A DNA stretch of 64,000 nt from Leuconostoc inhae (GTDB lineage Bacteria > Bacillota > Bacilli > Lactobacillales > Lactobacillaceae). The first letter of the stretch is position 1. Every line of letters begins with the position of its first letter. The stretch lies in contig NZ_BPKW01000009.1 of NCBI RefSeq assembly GCF_019656015.1, positions 1-64,000 on the forward strand. Reading direction: 5' to 3'. The notes under the pieces are model-generated. The model was not told the DNA's origin. It was given only the letters and a program-made list of their open reading frames with translations, and searched no databases. Of the stretch, positions 53,841-62,294 are shown piece by piece. A program made the translations under genes and the position numbers.

Positions 53841-54393
53841 ACGTCCACAAATTAATGAAATGATTGTTGTTGAAGGTAAATCTGATACACAAAATTTAGC
53901 GCGTGCAGTGGTTGCTGACACAATTGAGACAGGTGGTAGTGCTGTTAATAATAATGCTATCAAGCGTGCGCAATATGCAGCCGAAACACGAGGTATTATT
54001 ATTTTAACGGATCCTGATTTTAATGGTCAACGAATTCGTCAAATTATGACAGCAGCTGTACCTTCAGCCAAGCAAGCATATATTACGCAAAGCGAAGGCC
54101 GCGCGCAAAAAGATAATTGGCATAAATCTCTTGGTGTCGAGCATGCGGAACCCGATATATTACGACAGGCATTAGCAGCAGTTATGACACCTAAAATTGA
54201 TACAGTGACGGATGTAGATCAGCAATTTTTGTTGCAAAATGGTTTATTAAATGATCAAGATGCTCGCAAGCGTCGTGAAATAGTAGGTGAATCATTACAC
54301 ATTGGTTATACAAATGGCAAGCAGCTGTTAAAGCGTGTGCAACAATTCGGCATCACACAGGCACAAATATTGGCAGTATTGAAAGGTAAATGA
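53833..54393 (+). CDS. rnmV: Ribonuclease M5
   Basis: RNase M5 makes the final cuts on 5S rRNA. The 186 residues begin with the Toprim domain: MIVVEGKSDTQNLARAV with the catalytic Glu, and ILTDPDFNGQRIR with the acidic pair. The C-terminal RNA-binding half follows. It overlaps tatD by eight bases and precedes rsmA by four. Confidence 0.94.
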   Translation: MTERPQINEMIVVEGKSDTQNLARAVVADTIETGGSAVNNNAIKRAQYAAETRGIIILTDPDFNGQRIRQIMTAAVPSAKQAYITQSEGRAQKDNWHKSLGVEHAEPDILRQALAAVMTPKIDTVTDVDQQFLLQNGLLNDQDARKRREIVGESLHIGYTNGKQLLKRVQQFGITQAQILAVLKGK

Positions 54394-54397
54394 CTAA

Positions 54398-55285
54398 ATG
54401 GCAGAGAAAATAGATATTGCAGATCCAACACGCACACAGGCAATTTTAAACGCATATGGTTTGCATGCTAAGAAGAAGTTCGGACAAAATTTTTTAACTG
54501 ATTTAGATGTGTTACACGGTATCGTTGATACTGCAAATATCACAAATGAAGATTATGTTATCGAAATTGGGCCAGGTATTGGTTCTTTAACAGAACAAAT
54601 AGCGCGTGCAGCAAAAAAAGTCCTAGCTTTTGAAATTGATACACAAATGGTCAAAGTGTTAGGGGAAACATTACAAGATTATGATAATGTTAAGGTTATT
54701 GCCGGTGACATTTTAGAGATGAACTTGCCTCAAATTATTGCCGAAGAATTTGGTGACAATGCTCATGTCAAAGTAGTGGCCAACTTACCTTACTACATAA
54801 CGACACCGATTTTGATGCAATTGCTACGAACTAACATTACTTGGGACAATATCGTGGTCATGATGCAACGTGAAGTCGCTGATCGATTGAATGCTGATGT
54901 GGGCACAAAAGCTTATGGTGTGTTAACGCTAACGATTCAATATTTTGCAAATGCCCAGTTGGCCATAGAAGTACCGGCAACAGCATTTAATCCAGCGCCT
55001 AAGGTTGAGTCGGCGGTAGTCAAACTGACACCATTAGTTCCTCAAATCGTGGTTGACCAACCTGAGCGATTGTTTGGTGTTATTAAAGGTAGCTTTTCAC
55101 ACCGACGCAAAAGTCTTTGGAATAACATGTTGCAAACTTATGGCAAAGATATGGATGTTAAGGAAAAAATAACAGCCGCGCTCAAACAAGCTGATATTGA
55201 CCCTTCTATACGTGCAGAACGCTTAGATTTAACACAACTCACAACATTATACTTGGCTTTACGCGAGCAAAAGTTGACGCAGTAA
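54398..55285 (+). CDS. rsmA: 16S rRNA dimethyladenosine transferase (RsmA/KsgA)
   Basis: RsmA dimethylates two adjacent adenines near the 3' end of 16S rRNA. The 295 residues have KKKFGQNFLTD, SAM-binding EIGPGIGSLTEQI and the catalytic VVANLPYYITTPIL. The C-terminal RSFSHRRKSLWNN-like segment (GSFSHRRKSLWNN) is typical. It completes the tatD-rnmV-rsmA cluster. Confidence 0.96.
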   Translation: MAEKIDIADPTRTQAILNAYGLHAKKKFGQNFLTDLDVLHGIVDTANITNEDYVIEIGPGIGSLTEQIARAAKKVLAFEIDTQMVKVLGETLQDYDNVKVIAGDILEMNLPQIIAEEFGDNAHVKVVANLPYYITTPILMQLLRTNITWDNIVVMMQREVADRLNADVGTKAYGVLTLTIQYFANAQLAIEVPATAFNPAPKVESAVVKLTPLVPQIVVDQPERLFGVIKGSFSHRRKSLWNNMLQTYGKDMDVKEKITAALKQADIDPSIRAERLDLTQLTTLYLALREQKLTQ

Positions 55286-55388
55286 CTGTATATTTTTTCA
55301 TGATTTAGTTTTATTATACAGTCTGATTTGCAATTAAAGCTTATTTGTGTTATAATTAAATAAGTTTTTCACGAAAGGTGGTATAAAA

Positions 55389-55622
55389 ATGCCAAGTAGT
55401 TTGCAAGACATTAAGATTAAACTCGACGCCCATGTTGGCGAAGCCGTTACAGTGGTTGCACAAGCCGGTCGCAAAAAGATTACAGAACGAACTGGTGTGT
55501 TGCGTTCAACATTTCCTTCTTTGTTTGTTGTTGAACTGGATGAAGAAGCTAAGTTTGAGCGTGCGTCATACAGTTATACCGACATTTTAACGAATAATAT
55601 TGATATTACTTTTGCTGAATAA
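55389..55622 (+). CDS. veg: Veg family protein
   Basis: The 77-residue Veg protein (DUF1021) links to biofilm control in Bacillus. It has DIKIKLDAHVGEAVTVVAQAG and RTGVLRSTFPSLFVVELDE, with the usual SYSYTDILT end. AAAGGTGG precedes the ATG. It follows rsmA after 103 bases that hold a likely promoter (TATAAT-like at about 55352), as in Bacillus. Confidence 0.94.
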   Translation: MPSSLQDIKIKLDAHVGEAVTVVAQAGRKKITERTGVLRSTFPSLFVVELDEEAKFERASYSYTDILTNNIDITFAE

Positions 55623-55628
55623 CTAAAT

Positions 55629-55649
55629 TGCCCTATTGGGCTTTTTTTG
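55629..55649 (+). terminator. Terminator after veg
   Basis: GCCC-TATT-GGGC is followed by a run of seven T directly after the veg stop. Confidence 0.85.
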
Positions 55650-55671
55650 TAGTTGTGAGATAATTTAGATT

Positions 55672-56526
55672 ATGAAAAAACAAGTGTTTTATGCTATTTT
55701 AACGATTTCTCTGATACCAATTGGTATTTTTTTAATTGGCATGAAAATGACAGTTACAACTCGTCCGTCATATCATGTACCTGTTCAAATCGTGACAGAT
55801 AATGTTGCTTATCAACAAATAGCACAAGCGGTAGTGACTACCAGCGGGCATGTATCATTATTGTCAGGTGGTTTAACACAAAATAATGAAAAAACAATTT
55901 TTAAAAACGCAGAAGTACTCGTTACGGATAGCCACCAAAGCCAATTATTAACACAACGTCGTAATTTAAAGTTGCATTCTAAATTATTAGTGGCCAGTGA
56001 TGTGGTTAAAAATCAAGCTTATGCAAATTATTGGTTAAGTCCAGAAATTATTTTGAAGACAATTGCACGATTGTCTGACTTGTTAAGCGATTTAGACCCT
56101 AGAAATCGTAATAATTATATAAATAATAGTCAAAAATTAACCGATCAAACTAAAACACTATCTGATGGTATTGAAACTTTAAAACAAGAAAAAAATGTGC
56201 ATTATATTGCGACAAATAATGCGCAACAAGTGTTCATGACACAGCTAAACTATACGTCGGATATATCTAATATTGAATCTATTTCAAATGAAGATTTTGA
56301 TAAATTGACTGAGCGAATACATAACAACAAGATTCGCTTTGTATTGACTGCAAGTCAGGATCAATCTGATCGAGATCGACATTTGGTGGCATTAGCAAAA
56401 AATGCGAACATACCAGTAATTACCTTTAATCAGGTGCTACCATCAAATCAAAAAGTATGGCAATGGCAGTTGACGCTTGTTGAACAACTGCAGGCAGTTT
56501 TTAAACCAGTAGAAAGTGGTAAATAA
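55672..56526 (+). CDS. Metal-type ABC substrate-binding protein, degenerate ligands
   Basis: The 284-residue protein has the cluster A-I (ZnuA/PsaA/TroA) layout and leads a three-gene ABC operon. The N-terminus is an uncleaved-looking helix (FYAILTISLIPIGIFLIG) with no lipobox cysteine. The metal-site motif DPHxWLSP is changed to YANYWLSP, so the His ligand at position 119 is Asn. The early DPHEYEP motif is absent, replaced around residue 66 by GGLTQNNE. The substrate is therefore uncertain: either it binds metal by other residues or it has lost that role. It overlaps the ATPase start by one base. Confidence 0.75.
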   Translation: MKKQVFYAILTISLIPIGIFLIGMKMTVTTRPSYHVPVQIVTDNVAYQQIAQAVVTTSGHVSLLSGGLTQNNEKTIFKNAEVLVTDSHQSQLLTQRRNLKLHSKLLVASDVVKNQAYANYWLSPEIILKTIARLSDLLSDLDPRNRNNYINNSQKLTDQTKTLSDGIETLKQEKNVHYIATNNAQQVFMTQLNYTSDISNIESISNEDFDKLTERIHNNKIRFVLTASQDQSDRDRHLVALAKNANIPVITFNQVLPSNQKVWQWQLTLVEQLQAVFKPVESGK

Positions 56527-57227
56527 TGGGCATCATACAAACAAAAGACTTTGGCATTCACTATGGTGAGAAAAGCATACTAGCTCACGCTAATATTGAT
56601 ATGCCAGCGGGGCGATTTTTTGCGTTATTAGGTGAGAATGGTGCTGGGAAAACAAGTTTTGTTAAAGCACTGATTGGGCAAAATCAGCAAACTGACGGTG
56701 AATTAAAATTAAATACAAATCGTGTTGGCTTTGTACCACAATTTCGTGATATCACACGTGACTTTCCTTTAAGCATAGCTGAATTTGTGGCCTTAAATTA
56801 TAATAAAGGGTGGCGGTTGTGGCTGAATAAGCGTGAAAAATCAGCGGTAAAATCAGCATTAAAATTAATGGATTTGGCAGATATGAGCGACAAACGTTTA
56901 GGATTAGCATCTGGTGGACAAAAGCAACGTGCATTTGTGGCGCAAGCGTTAGTGCAGCAACCTGATTTGTTAATATTAGATGAATCTACAGCAAGCTTAG
57001 ACCATGAGCATAAAGTGACATTATTACAGACTGTTAAGCGGTTACAAGAAACACAACAGTTAACCGTTTTATTTATTACACATGAATTAGAATTAGTGAC
57101 CCAGTTTGCCGATGGCTACTTATTTTTTGAAAATGGTCAGGTGACTCAAGGGGAAATGGCTGAATTACAGTCTCTAACAACGCAAATGACGCATATTCAT
57201 GCAGAAGATGAGGTACATCATGTTTAG
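56526..57227 (+). CDS. Metal-type ABC transporter ATP-binding protein
   Basis: The 233-residue ATPase has Walker A GENGAGKTS, signature region LASGGQKQRAFVAQAL, and Walker B LLILDEST followed by ASLD. It fits the ZnuC/MntB group. It starts on the last base of the binding-protein stop and overlaps the permease by eight bases, a tightly coupled operon. Confidence 0.9.
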   Translation: MGIIQTKDFGIHYGEKSILAHANIDMPAGRFFALLGENGAGKTSFVKALIGQNQQTDGELKLNTNRVGFVPQFRDITRDFPLSIAEFVALNYNKGWRLWLNKREKSAVKSALKLMDLADMSDKRLGLASGGQKQRAFVAQALVQQPDLLILDESTASLDHEHKVTLLQTVKRLQETQQLTVLFITHELELVTQFADGYLFFENGQVTQGEMAELQSLTTQMTHIHAEDEVHHV

Positions 57228-58011
57228 TTATGAATTTATGCAAAATGCTTTTATGGCAGGAACGATTGTCAGTATTGTTGCGGGAATTGTTGGCACATTT
57301 GCGGTCGCACGTAATTATACTTTCTTAACACATACTTTAAGTGAGATTGGATTTGCTGGTGCGGCTTTTGGTTTATTTGCTGGTTGGCCTGCATTGCTTG
57401 GCATGATGATTGCAACAAGCGGGGCTTCATTAGCGATTGGGGCATTAGAATCAAGTTATACAAAACGGGATAATGTTACGAGCGCAATCTCTGCATTGGC
57501 TATTGGATTAGGAATTTTATTTTTAGCACTTGGACATACGAGTACAACAGCAGCTACTGGCATTTTATTTGGGTCCGTGTTAGGGATTAGTCGAGAAAAT
57601 TTGTTATTGTTAATCGTGTTAGCAATTTTTGTTATTGTAACGTTGCTAATCAATTATCGTTCATTGCGACAGTTGTCATTTGATGAAGCTGGCATTTTTC
57701 TACAAAATAGGCAGCAAAAAGCAGTACGTTATATTTTTTTGGTTATGATTGCTTTATCGGTTAGTATTTCTTCACAACTTGTTGGCTCATTATTAATTTT
57801 TGTATTGGTAACATTGCCTGCTGCAAGTGCTAAATACTATGTAACAGCTACGACAAAATTAATGGGTCTAGCTATCATATTTGCTTTATTTGGGACTTGG
57901 TCTGGTTTAACACTTGCCTATCTAACAAATTTACCAGCAAGTTTCTTTATTGCCATGATTGAAGTTTTAATTTATTTAATCTCAGTTTGGCAGTTTCAAA
58001 AAAATGCTTAA
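57220..58011 (+). CDS. Metal-type ABC transporter permease (ZnuB/MntC type)
   Basis: The 263-residue permease has eight to nine membrane segments and the family motifs HTLSEIGFAGAAFG and DEAGIFL; VLVTLPAASAKYY lies before the last segments. I start at ATG 57220, inside the ATPase end; a longer frame starts at 57199. Family members carry Zn2+, Mn2+ or Fe2+. Confidence 0.9.
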   Translation: MFSYEFMQNAFMAGTIVSIVAGIVGTFAVARNYTFLTHTLSEIGFAGAAFGLFAGWPALLGMMIATSGASLAIGALESSYTKRDNVTSAISALAIGLGILFLALGHTSTTAATGILFGSVLGISRENLLLLIVLAIFVIVTLLINYRSLRQLSFDEAGIFLQNRQQKAVRYIFLVMIALSVSISSQLVGSLLIFVLVTLPAASAKYYVTATTKLMGLAIIFALFGTWSGLTLAYLTNLPASFFIAMIEVLIYLISVWQFQKNA

Positions 58012-58014
58012 ATA

Positions 58015-58045
58015 CCGAACGTTACTGTTTTAAAAATGTTATAAT
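58015..58045 (+). promoter_or_regulatory. purR promoter with a PurBox
   Basis: An extended -10, TGTTATAAT, ends at 58045. CCGAAC at 58015-58020, in the context AATACCGAACGTT, is the core of the PurR PurBox and covers the expected -35 position. This suggests that PurR controls its own gene. Confidence 0.55.
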
Positions 58046-58080
58046 TAATATTAAATATTAATATTTATAAAGGAGAATAC

Positions 58081-58116
58081 GTGCTAATTTGTTTATCGCA
58101 CGTTTATACATTATGA
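58081..58116 (+). CDS. Possible 11-aa leader peptide coupled to purR
   Basis: GTG 58081 follows AGGAG by five bases and opens an 11-codon frame (LICLSHVYTL after the start) whose TGA overlaps the ATG of purR (ATGA). The main purR start has no ribosome site of its own, so reading of this leader may feed purR translation. Existence is inferred from spacing alone. Confidence 0.4.
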   Translation: MLICLSHVYTL

Positions 58117-58946
58117 AAACACGTCGTTCGGATCGCCTTGTTGATATGGCGCGCTACATGCTTGAGCGCCCACGCACACTCATTTCTTTATCCTATTTTG
58201 CCAAGCGTTATGATTCTGCTAAGTCTTCTATTTCAGAAGATTTATCCATTTTAAAAAGAACCTTTCAGGAACGCGGCACAGGTTTACTAGAAACTGTTCC
58301 TGGCGCTGCGGGTGGTGCACGTTTTATACCGTTTATGGCTGAGGACGAAGCAAAAAGCTTCATTGAAGAAATACGCCAATATGTCAACGATGAAACACGT
58401 GTCTTACCTGGTGGATATGTTTATTTGTCAGATTTGTTAGGCCGTCCGGATATTTTACGCCAAGTTGGCCGATTGATTGCCACACAATATTTACGTGATA
58501 ACATTGATGCAGTCATGACGGCAGCTACAAAAGGTGTCCCACTAGCACAAGCAGTTGCCGAGCAATTAAATGTACCTTTTGTAATTGTTCGTGATGATGC
58601 TAAAGTAACAGAGGGGCCAACGGTTTCCGTGAATTATTTGACGGGCTCTTCAAAGCGTGTTGAAAAAATGGAATTATCTCGTCGCTCGTTACGTACAGGA
58701 TCTCGTGTCTTAATCGTTGATGATTTTATGAAAGCTGGCGGTACCATTCAAGGTATGCAGACACTTGTTAGTGAATTTGATGGAACAGTTGTTGGGACAG
58801 CTGTTTTTGCTGAAGGTAGATCAGCAACGCGTCTTCTTGACCGCTTTACGTCTTTGCTACATGTCGATACAAATCTTAAAAATGGTGATCCAATTATAGT
58901 CACTGCTGGTAATTACGCAAAAGAAATTTATAAACGCGAGGCATAG
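58113..58946 (+). CDS. purR: Pur operon repressor PurR
   Basis: PurR binds PurBoxes and PRPP to control purine genes. The 277 residues start with a winged helix (RRSDRLVDMARYML and YDSAKSSISEDLSILK) followed by a phosphoribosyltransferase-like domain with the PRPP motif VLIVDDFMKAGGT. I start at ATG 58113, which matches the usual M-K-x-R-R-S start; a TTG at 58089 is possible. It precedes glmU by six bases. Confidence 0.94.
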   Translation: MKTRRSDRLVDMARYMLERPRTLISLSYFAKRYDSAKSSISEDLSILKRTFQERGTGLLETVPGAAGGARFIPFMAEDEAKSFIEEIRQYVNDETRVLPGGYVYLSDLLGRPDILRQVGRLIATQYLRDNIDAVMTAATKGVPLAQAVAEQLNVPFVIVRDDAKVTEGPTVSVNYLTGSSKRVEKMELSRRSLRTGSRVLIVDDFMKAGGTIQGMQTLVSEFDGTVVGTAVFAEGRSATRLLDRFTSLLHVDTNLKNGDPIIVTAGNYAKEIYKREA

Positions 58947-58952
58947 TTAATT

Positions 58953-60326
58953 ATGGTTGATGAAGTAAACGTCTTAGTATTGGCAGCTGGTAATGGTTCA
59001 CGTATGAAGTCAAGTGCGCCAAAAGTATTACATCATGTTGCTGGTCAAATGATGATTGATTGGGTGTTGGATGCAGTTGAACCACTCTCAAAAAATAAAC
59101 CAATTACAGTCATTGGTGTTGGTGCTGAAAGCGTCCAGGCACATGTTGGGAAGCGGAGTGAATTTGTTTTGCAGTCTGAACAGCTCGGCACTGGTCATGC
59201 TGTTCAGCAAGCACAATCACAGCTTGAATCAAGCCATGGTGTGACACTTATTATGTCAGGTGATACACCGATGTTTCGTTCCGAAACGCTGTCAGAATTT
59301 ATTGATGAGCACAATAGGTCCAACAATGCAGTAACTGTCTTGACTGCTATTGCTGATGATCCGACTGGTTATGGTCGAATTGTACGTGCAGATGATGATA
59401 CTGTCATAAAAATAGTAGAACAAAAAGATGCTAGTATAACAGAGCGTCGTATTCGAGAAGTGAATACAGGTGTGTATATTTTTGATAATCAATTGTTATT
59501 TAAATCATTGTCACAGGTGAAAAATAACAATGCGCAAGGTGAATATTATTTGCCAGACACGTTAGACATTTTGCGTCAAGCTGGTCATCAAATTGGTGCA
59601 TATACGTTACAAAACTTTACCGAATCTCAGGGTGTCAATGATCGTGTGGCTTTGTCTGTCGCAAACCGTGTCATGCATGAACGTATTAATCATCAATTGA
59701 TGATTTCGGGCGTTGAATTGGTAGATCCGGCTAGTACATTTATTGACGGTACAGTAGTTATTGGCCAAGACACGTTGATTGAAGCTGGTGTCACCATTTT
59801 GGGACAAACAGTGATTGGCAAAAATAACGTGATAACTCAAGGATCACGCATTTCTGATAGTGTCATTGGTGATGATAACGTGATTACGTCATCACACCTA
59901 GAAAGTGCGCAGTTAGCTAATGGTGTCACTGTTGGGCCCTATGCACATTTGCGGCCACAAGCAGATCTTGGCGATAACGTACACATTGGTAACTTTGTTG
60001 AGGTGAAACAAGCAACAGTAGCTGCTAACACTAAGGCAGGTCATTTAACATATATTGGAAATGCAACTATTGGCGAGGATGTTAATATTGGTGCAGGCAC
60101 AATTTTTGTTAATTACGATGGTGTCAATAAATTTAATACAACAGTTGGTGATCGTGCGTTTATTGGGTCAAATACAAAAATTGTTGCGCCAGTAAATATT
60201 GCTAGTGAAGCAATCACAGCAGCAGGATCAACGATTACAAATAATGTACCGGGCCATGCTATGGCAATTGCTAGAGCGCGACAAATTAACAAAGAAAATT
60301 TTTGGGATCATATGCCACATAAGTAA
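58953..60326 (+). CDS. glmU: Bifunctional GlcNAc-1-P uridyltransferase / GlcN-1-P acetyltransferase
   Basis: GlmU makes UDP-GlcNAc, the precursor of peptidoglycan and teichoic acids. The 457 residues start with the uridyltransferase domain (LAAGNGSRMKS, SGDTPMFRSE, EVNTGVYIFD). A left-handed beta-helix of hexapeptide repeats and a C-terminal acetyltransferase site follow (KAGHLTYIGNATIG, GAGTIFVNYDGVNKF). It lies next to purR as in Bacillus. Confidence 0.96.
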   Translation: MVDEVNVLVLAAGNGSRMKSSAPKVLHHVAGQMMIDWVLDAVEPLSKNKPITVIGVGAESVQAHVGKRSEFVLQSEQLGTGHAVQQAQSQLESSHGVTLIMSGDTPMFRSETLSEFIDEHNRSNNAVTVLTAIADDPTGYGRIVRADDDTVIKIVEQKDASITERRIREVNTGVYIFDNQLLFKSLSQVKNNNAQGEYYLPDTLDILRQAGHQIGAYTLQNFTESQGVNDRVALSVANRVMHERINHQLMISGVELVDPASTFIDGTVVIGQDTLIEAGVTILGQTVIGKNNVITQGSRISDSVIGDDNVITSSHLESAQLANGVTVGPYAHLRPQADLGDNVHIGNFVEVKQATVAANTKAGHLTYIGNATIGEDVNIGAGTIFVNYDGVNKFNTTVGDRAFIGSNTKIVAPVNIASEAITAAGSTITNNVPGHAMAIARARQINKENFWDHMPHK

Positions 60327-60353
60327 TAGGCAACTATAATTTTTAAAAATGAG

Positions 60354-60394
60354 AAGCACGACTATGTCATCTGAACATAATATAGTGCTTTTTT
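60354..60394 (+). terminator. Terminator after glmU
   Basis: AAGCAC pairs with GTGCTT, with an inner TATGT/ACATA-type stem, then a T run. It closes the purR-glmU unit. Confidence 0.75.
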
Positions 60395-60499
60395 CGTACG
60401 ATAACTTAATAATCATGCCAATTGAATGGTTGTTTGTAACCTTATTCAATAATTATTCTATGGTAAACTAATATTGACATAATTTAAAAGGATGAGGCT

Positions 60500-60997
60500 A
60501 TGCAAATTACAGGTGAAAAGGCATTAGAAAACATTTCGGAAGATACCATTTATTCGCATAAAGAGAATATTTTAGATAGTGATCATATTGCCTTGGATAA
60601 TCTTTTTACGATGTTAGACAAGCATATTCATGATGACAATTTTATACATATTGACGGTGAAATTAATGGTGGTATAACTGAAGGTGGCACAACGCTAACT
60701 TTAGAAACTAATATTGTTAACTTGCCATTACGTTACACAAATCAATTAAAAAAATTGATTTGGCCAGAAAAAGAGGATAATCAAGTCAATATATATATGA
60801 TTATTGAAAATATTGATGTGAGTCAATCAAATTTAAAAATTTCATTGGCAAGTTCAGTTGCGGCATATTTAGATGATGCTGCTAGTGTTAAACTAAAAAT
60901 TTCGCAGTGGTTTGATGAACAACTAGCCAATATTGTGGTTGCCCAAAATAAGATTGAAGAAAATGACGAGCCAAACAATAAAACAAGCGATAATTAA
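60500..60997 (+). CDS. Hypothetical protein, 165 aa
   Basis: The cytoplasmic protein is acidic, with DNFIHIDGEINGG and THLETN-like stretches and no membrane segment or recognised motif. AAAGGATGAGG precedes the ATG. Its 3' end runs into the left arm of a terminator hairpin. It sits alone between glmU and a small minus-strand gene. I do not recognise the family. Confidence 0.65.
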   Translation: MQITGEKALENISEDTIYSHKENILDSDHIALDNLFTMLDKHIHDDNFIHIDGEINGGITEGGTTLTLETNIVNLPLRYTNQLKKLIWPEKEDNQVNIYMIIENIDVSQSNLKISLASSVAAYLDDAASVKLKISQWFDEQLANIVVAQNKIEENDEPNNKTSDN

Positions 60998-61013
60998 GAT
61001 TATCGCTTGTTTT
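60980..61013. terminator. Bidirectional terminator overlapping the end of the 165-aa gene
   Basis: AAAACAAGCGATAA pairs with TTATCGCTTGTTTT over 14 bp with a six-base loop. The left arm encodes the last residues of the plus-strand gene; the right arm touches the stop of the minus-strand gene at 61012. Confidence 0.85.
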
Positions 61014-61269
61014 ATGCATCGTATTCAATTTTACCTGTAATCCGTGATTGCTGTTCACCATTCAAATAAGTAAAGTCTAAGATGTGATGTGATACAGTTG
61101 ATTTTACACCATAAAGTTCACCTAAATCATAGGTTTCAATGACGTATTTTGCCATCATTTGTTTAGAATCAGCGTTGGAATCTGGGACATAAATGTCAGC
61201 AAGATCAGAGTATTTAGGATTAGCAATTCGGCTAATATCATGTTTTTCTAGTTTTGTTAATTTTATCAT
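61012..61269 (-). CDS. Hypothetical protein, 85 aa
   Basis: The small cytoplasmic protein begins MIKLTKLEKHDISRIANPKY and has no recognised motif. Its mix of strands and charged residues could be a small beta-rich domain. It converges on the 165-residue gene and shares its terminator. Upstream lies the promoter of the structured RNA on the other strand. Confidence 0.55.
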   Translation of the reverse strand: MIKLTKLEKHDISRIANPKYSDLADIYVPDSNADSKQMMAKYVIETYDLGELYGVKSTVSHHILDFTYLNGEQQSRITGKIEYDA

Positions 61270-61335
61270 ATGTCTATTATAACAGGTTATCAGATACGGA
61301 TGAGTGGTATGATATTTTAAACGATGAAGTTGATT

Positions 61336-61364
61336 TTGACTATTATTTAAAAATTTGGTATACT
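61336..61364 (+). promoter_or_regulatory. Strong promoter of the structured RNA
   Basis: TTGACT (61336-61341) and TATACT (61359-61364) are 17 bp apart, close to consensus. It starts the transcript that ends at the hairpin at 61580-61611. Confidence 0.8.
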
Positions 61365-61370
61365 ATCTGT

Positions 61371-61611
61371 ATGCGATGAGTCGAAGCGCTTGAAAAATTA
61401 GCGCCGAAGGCGGCCTGCCGTGTTAAATCACAAGTCTCGTATAGACGCAGGTGTTAATGGTGGTTGTGGAACCCCATTTTCTCACTATGACTAACAGTGC
61501 TTGCACTGCAGTGACGCGACTTTACTATTAGTGTGACAACTAGTAGTCGCCCGCAGGAGCGAATCCTGCATGCCAAACTAACACCTAACAATAATTTGTT
61601 AGGTGTTTTTT
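61371..61611 (+). ncRNA. Structured RNA of about 240 nt upstream of comEA, family unassigned
   Basis: A near-consensus promoter, no long reading frame and an intrinsic terminator bound a stretch with many local hairpins. Examples are GCGCT/AGCGC, CCTGC...GCAGG enclosing GTCT/AGAC, AATGG..AACCCCATT, AGTGC-TT-GCACT, GCGACT...AGTCGC and GCAGGA-GCGAA-TCCTGC. It is G+C-richer than its surroundings. It lacks the hallmarks of RNase P, SRP RNA, tmRNA, T-box and the common riboswitches; 6S RNA is also unlikely as it is not one long rod. It may be a free sRNA or a leader of comEA-comEC. Confidence 0.65.
61580..61611 (+). terminator. Terminator of the structured RNA
   Basis: AACACCTAACA pairs with TGTTAGGTGTT and is followed by a T run, 48 bases before comEA. 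Confidence 0.88.
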
Positions 61612-61658
61612 AGTGACATGGAATAGTGTAACGTATCATATTATCAGAGGTGATGCAT

Positions 61659-62294
61659 GTGATAGATACATTTGATGTAATCAAGGATAAATTAGCAAGC
61701 TACAAAATTTGGTTATTGTTAGGTGGCGTTGTTTTTATGGGTTTCATTGCTATGCTTGTCATTAAGCAACCTAAAGGCACAGAAGTGCCACTTGCTTATA
61801 GTATGAGTAGCAGTAGTACAAGTAGCTCAGCTGCAACTCGTGTCAAGACAAACGACATGGTTGTTATGATTGATGTCAAAGGTGCTGTTAAAAATCCGGG
61901 CGTGTATGATATTGTCAACTCACCACGTGCACAAACTGCGATTGCAAAAGCAGGTGGATTGACGCATGAAGCTGACGCTTTGCAGTTGAATTTGGCCGAA
62001 AAATTATCTGATGGACAAATGCTTTATGTACCAGCGATTGGTGAAGTTAGGTCAAATAAAATTGCTGTTGGTCAACAAGCAACTGAACCAAGTCAAACAA
62101 TGACTAAAATTAATTTAAATACCGCGACTGCTGCAGAATTACAGACACTTGAAGGAATAGGTGAAAAAAAAGCAGAGCAAATTATTGCTTATCGCGAAGC
62201 ACATGATAATTTTAAAACAATAGATGAAATTAAAGAAGTTTCTGGTATAGGGGCAAAACGCTTTGAAACATTGCAGGATAAATTAACCATATAA
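61659..62294 (+). CDS. comEA: Competence protein ComEA
   Basis: ComEA is the membrane-anchored double-stranded DNA receptor of competence. The roughly 211 residues have one N-terminal membrane segment (IWLLLGGVVFMGFIAMLVI), a serine-rich linker, a SLBB domain (VMIDVKGAVKNPGVYDI) and two C-terminal helix-hairpin-helix motifs (INLNTATAAELQTLEGIG and EIKEVSGIGAKRF). GTG 61659 lies eight bases after AGAGG; ATG 61653 is an alternative but too close. The stop overlaps the comEC start (TAATG). Confidence 0.93.
   Translation: MIDTFDVIKDKLASYKIWLLLGGVVFMGFIAMLVIKQPKGTEVPLAYSMSSSSTSSSAATRVKTNDMVVMIDVKGAVKNPGVYDIVNSPRAQTAIAKAGGLTHEADALQLNLAEKLSDGQMLYVPAIGEVRSNKIAVGQQATEPSQTMTKINLNTATAAELQTLEGIGEKKAEQIIAYREAHDNFKTIDEIKEVSGIGAKRFETLQDKLTI

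Noticed and set aside
61371-61611. RNase P RNA, SRP RNA, tmRNA or 6S RNA
   Set aside because: The conserved RNase P, SRP and tmRNA core blocks are missing, and several separate hairpins do not fit the single rod of 6S RNA.
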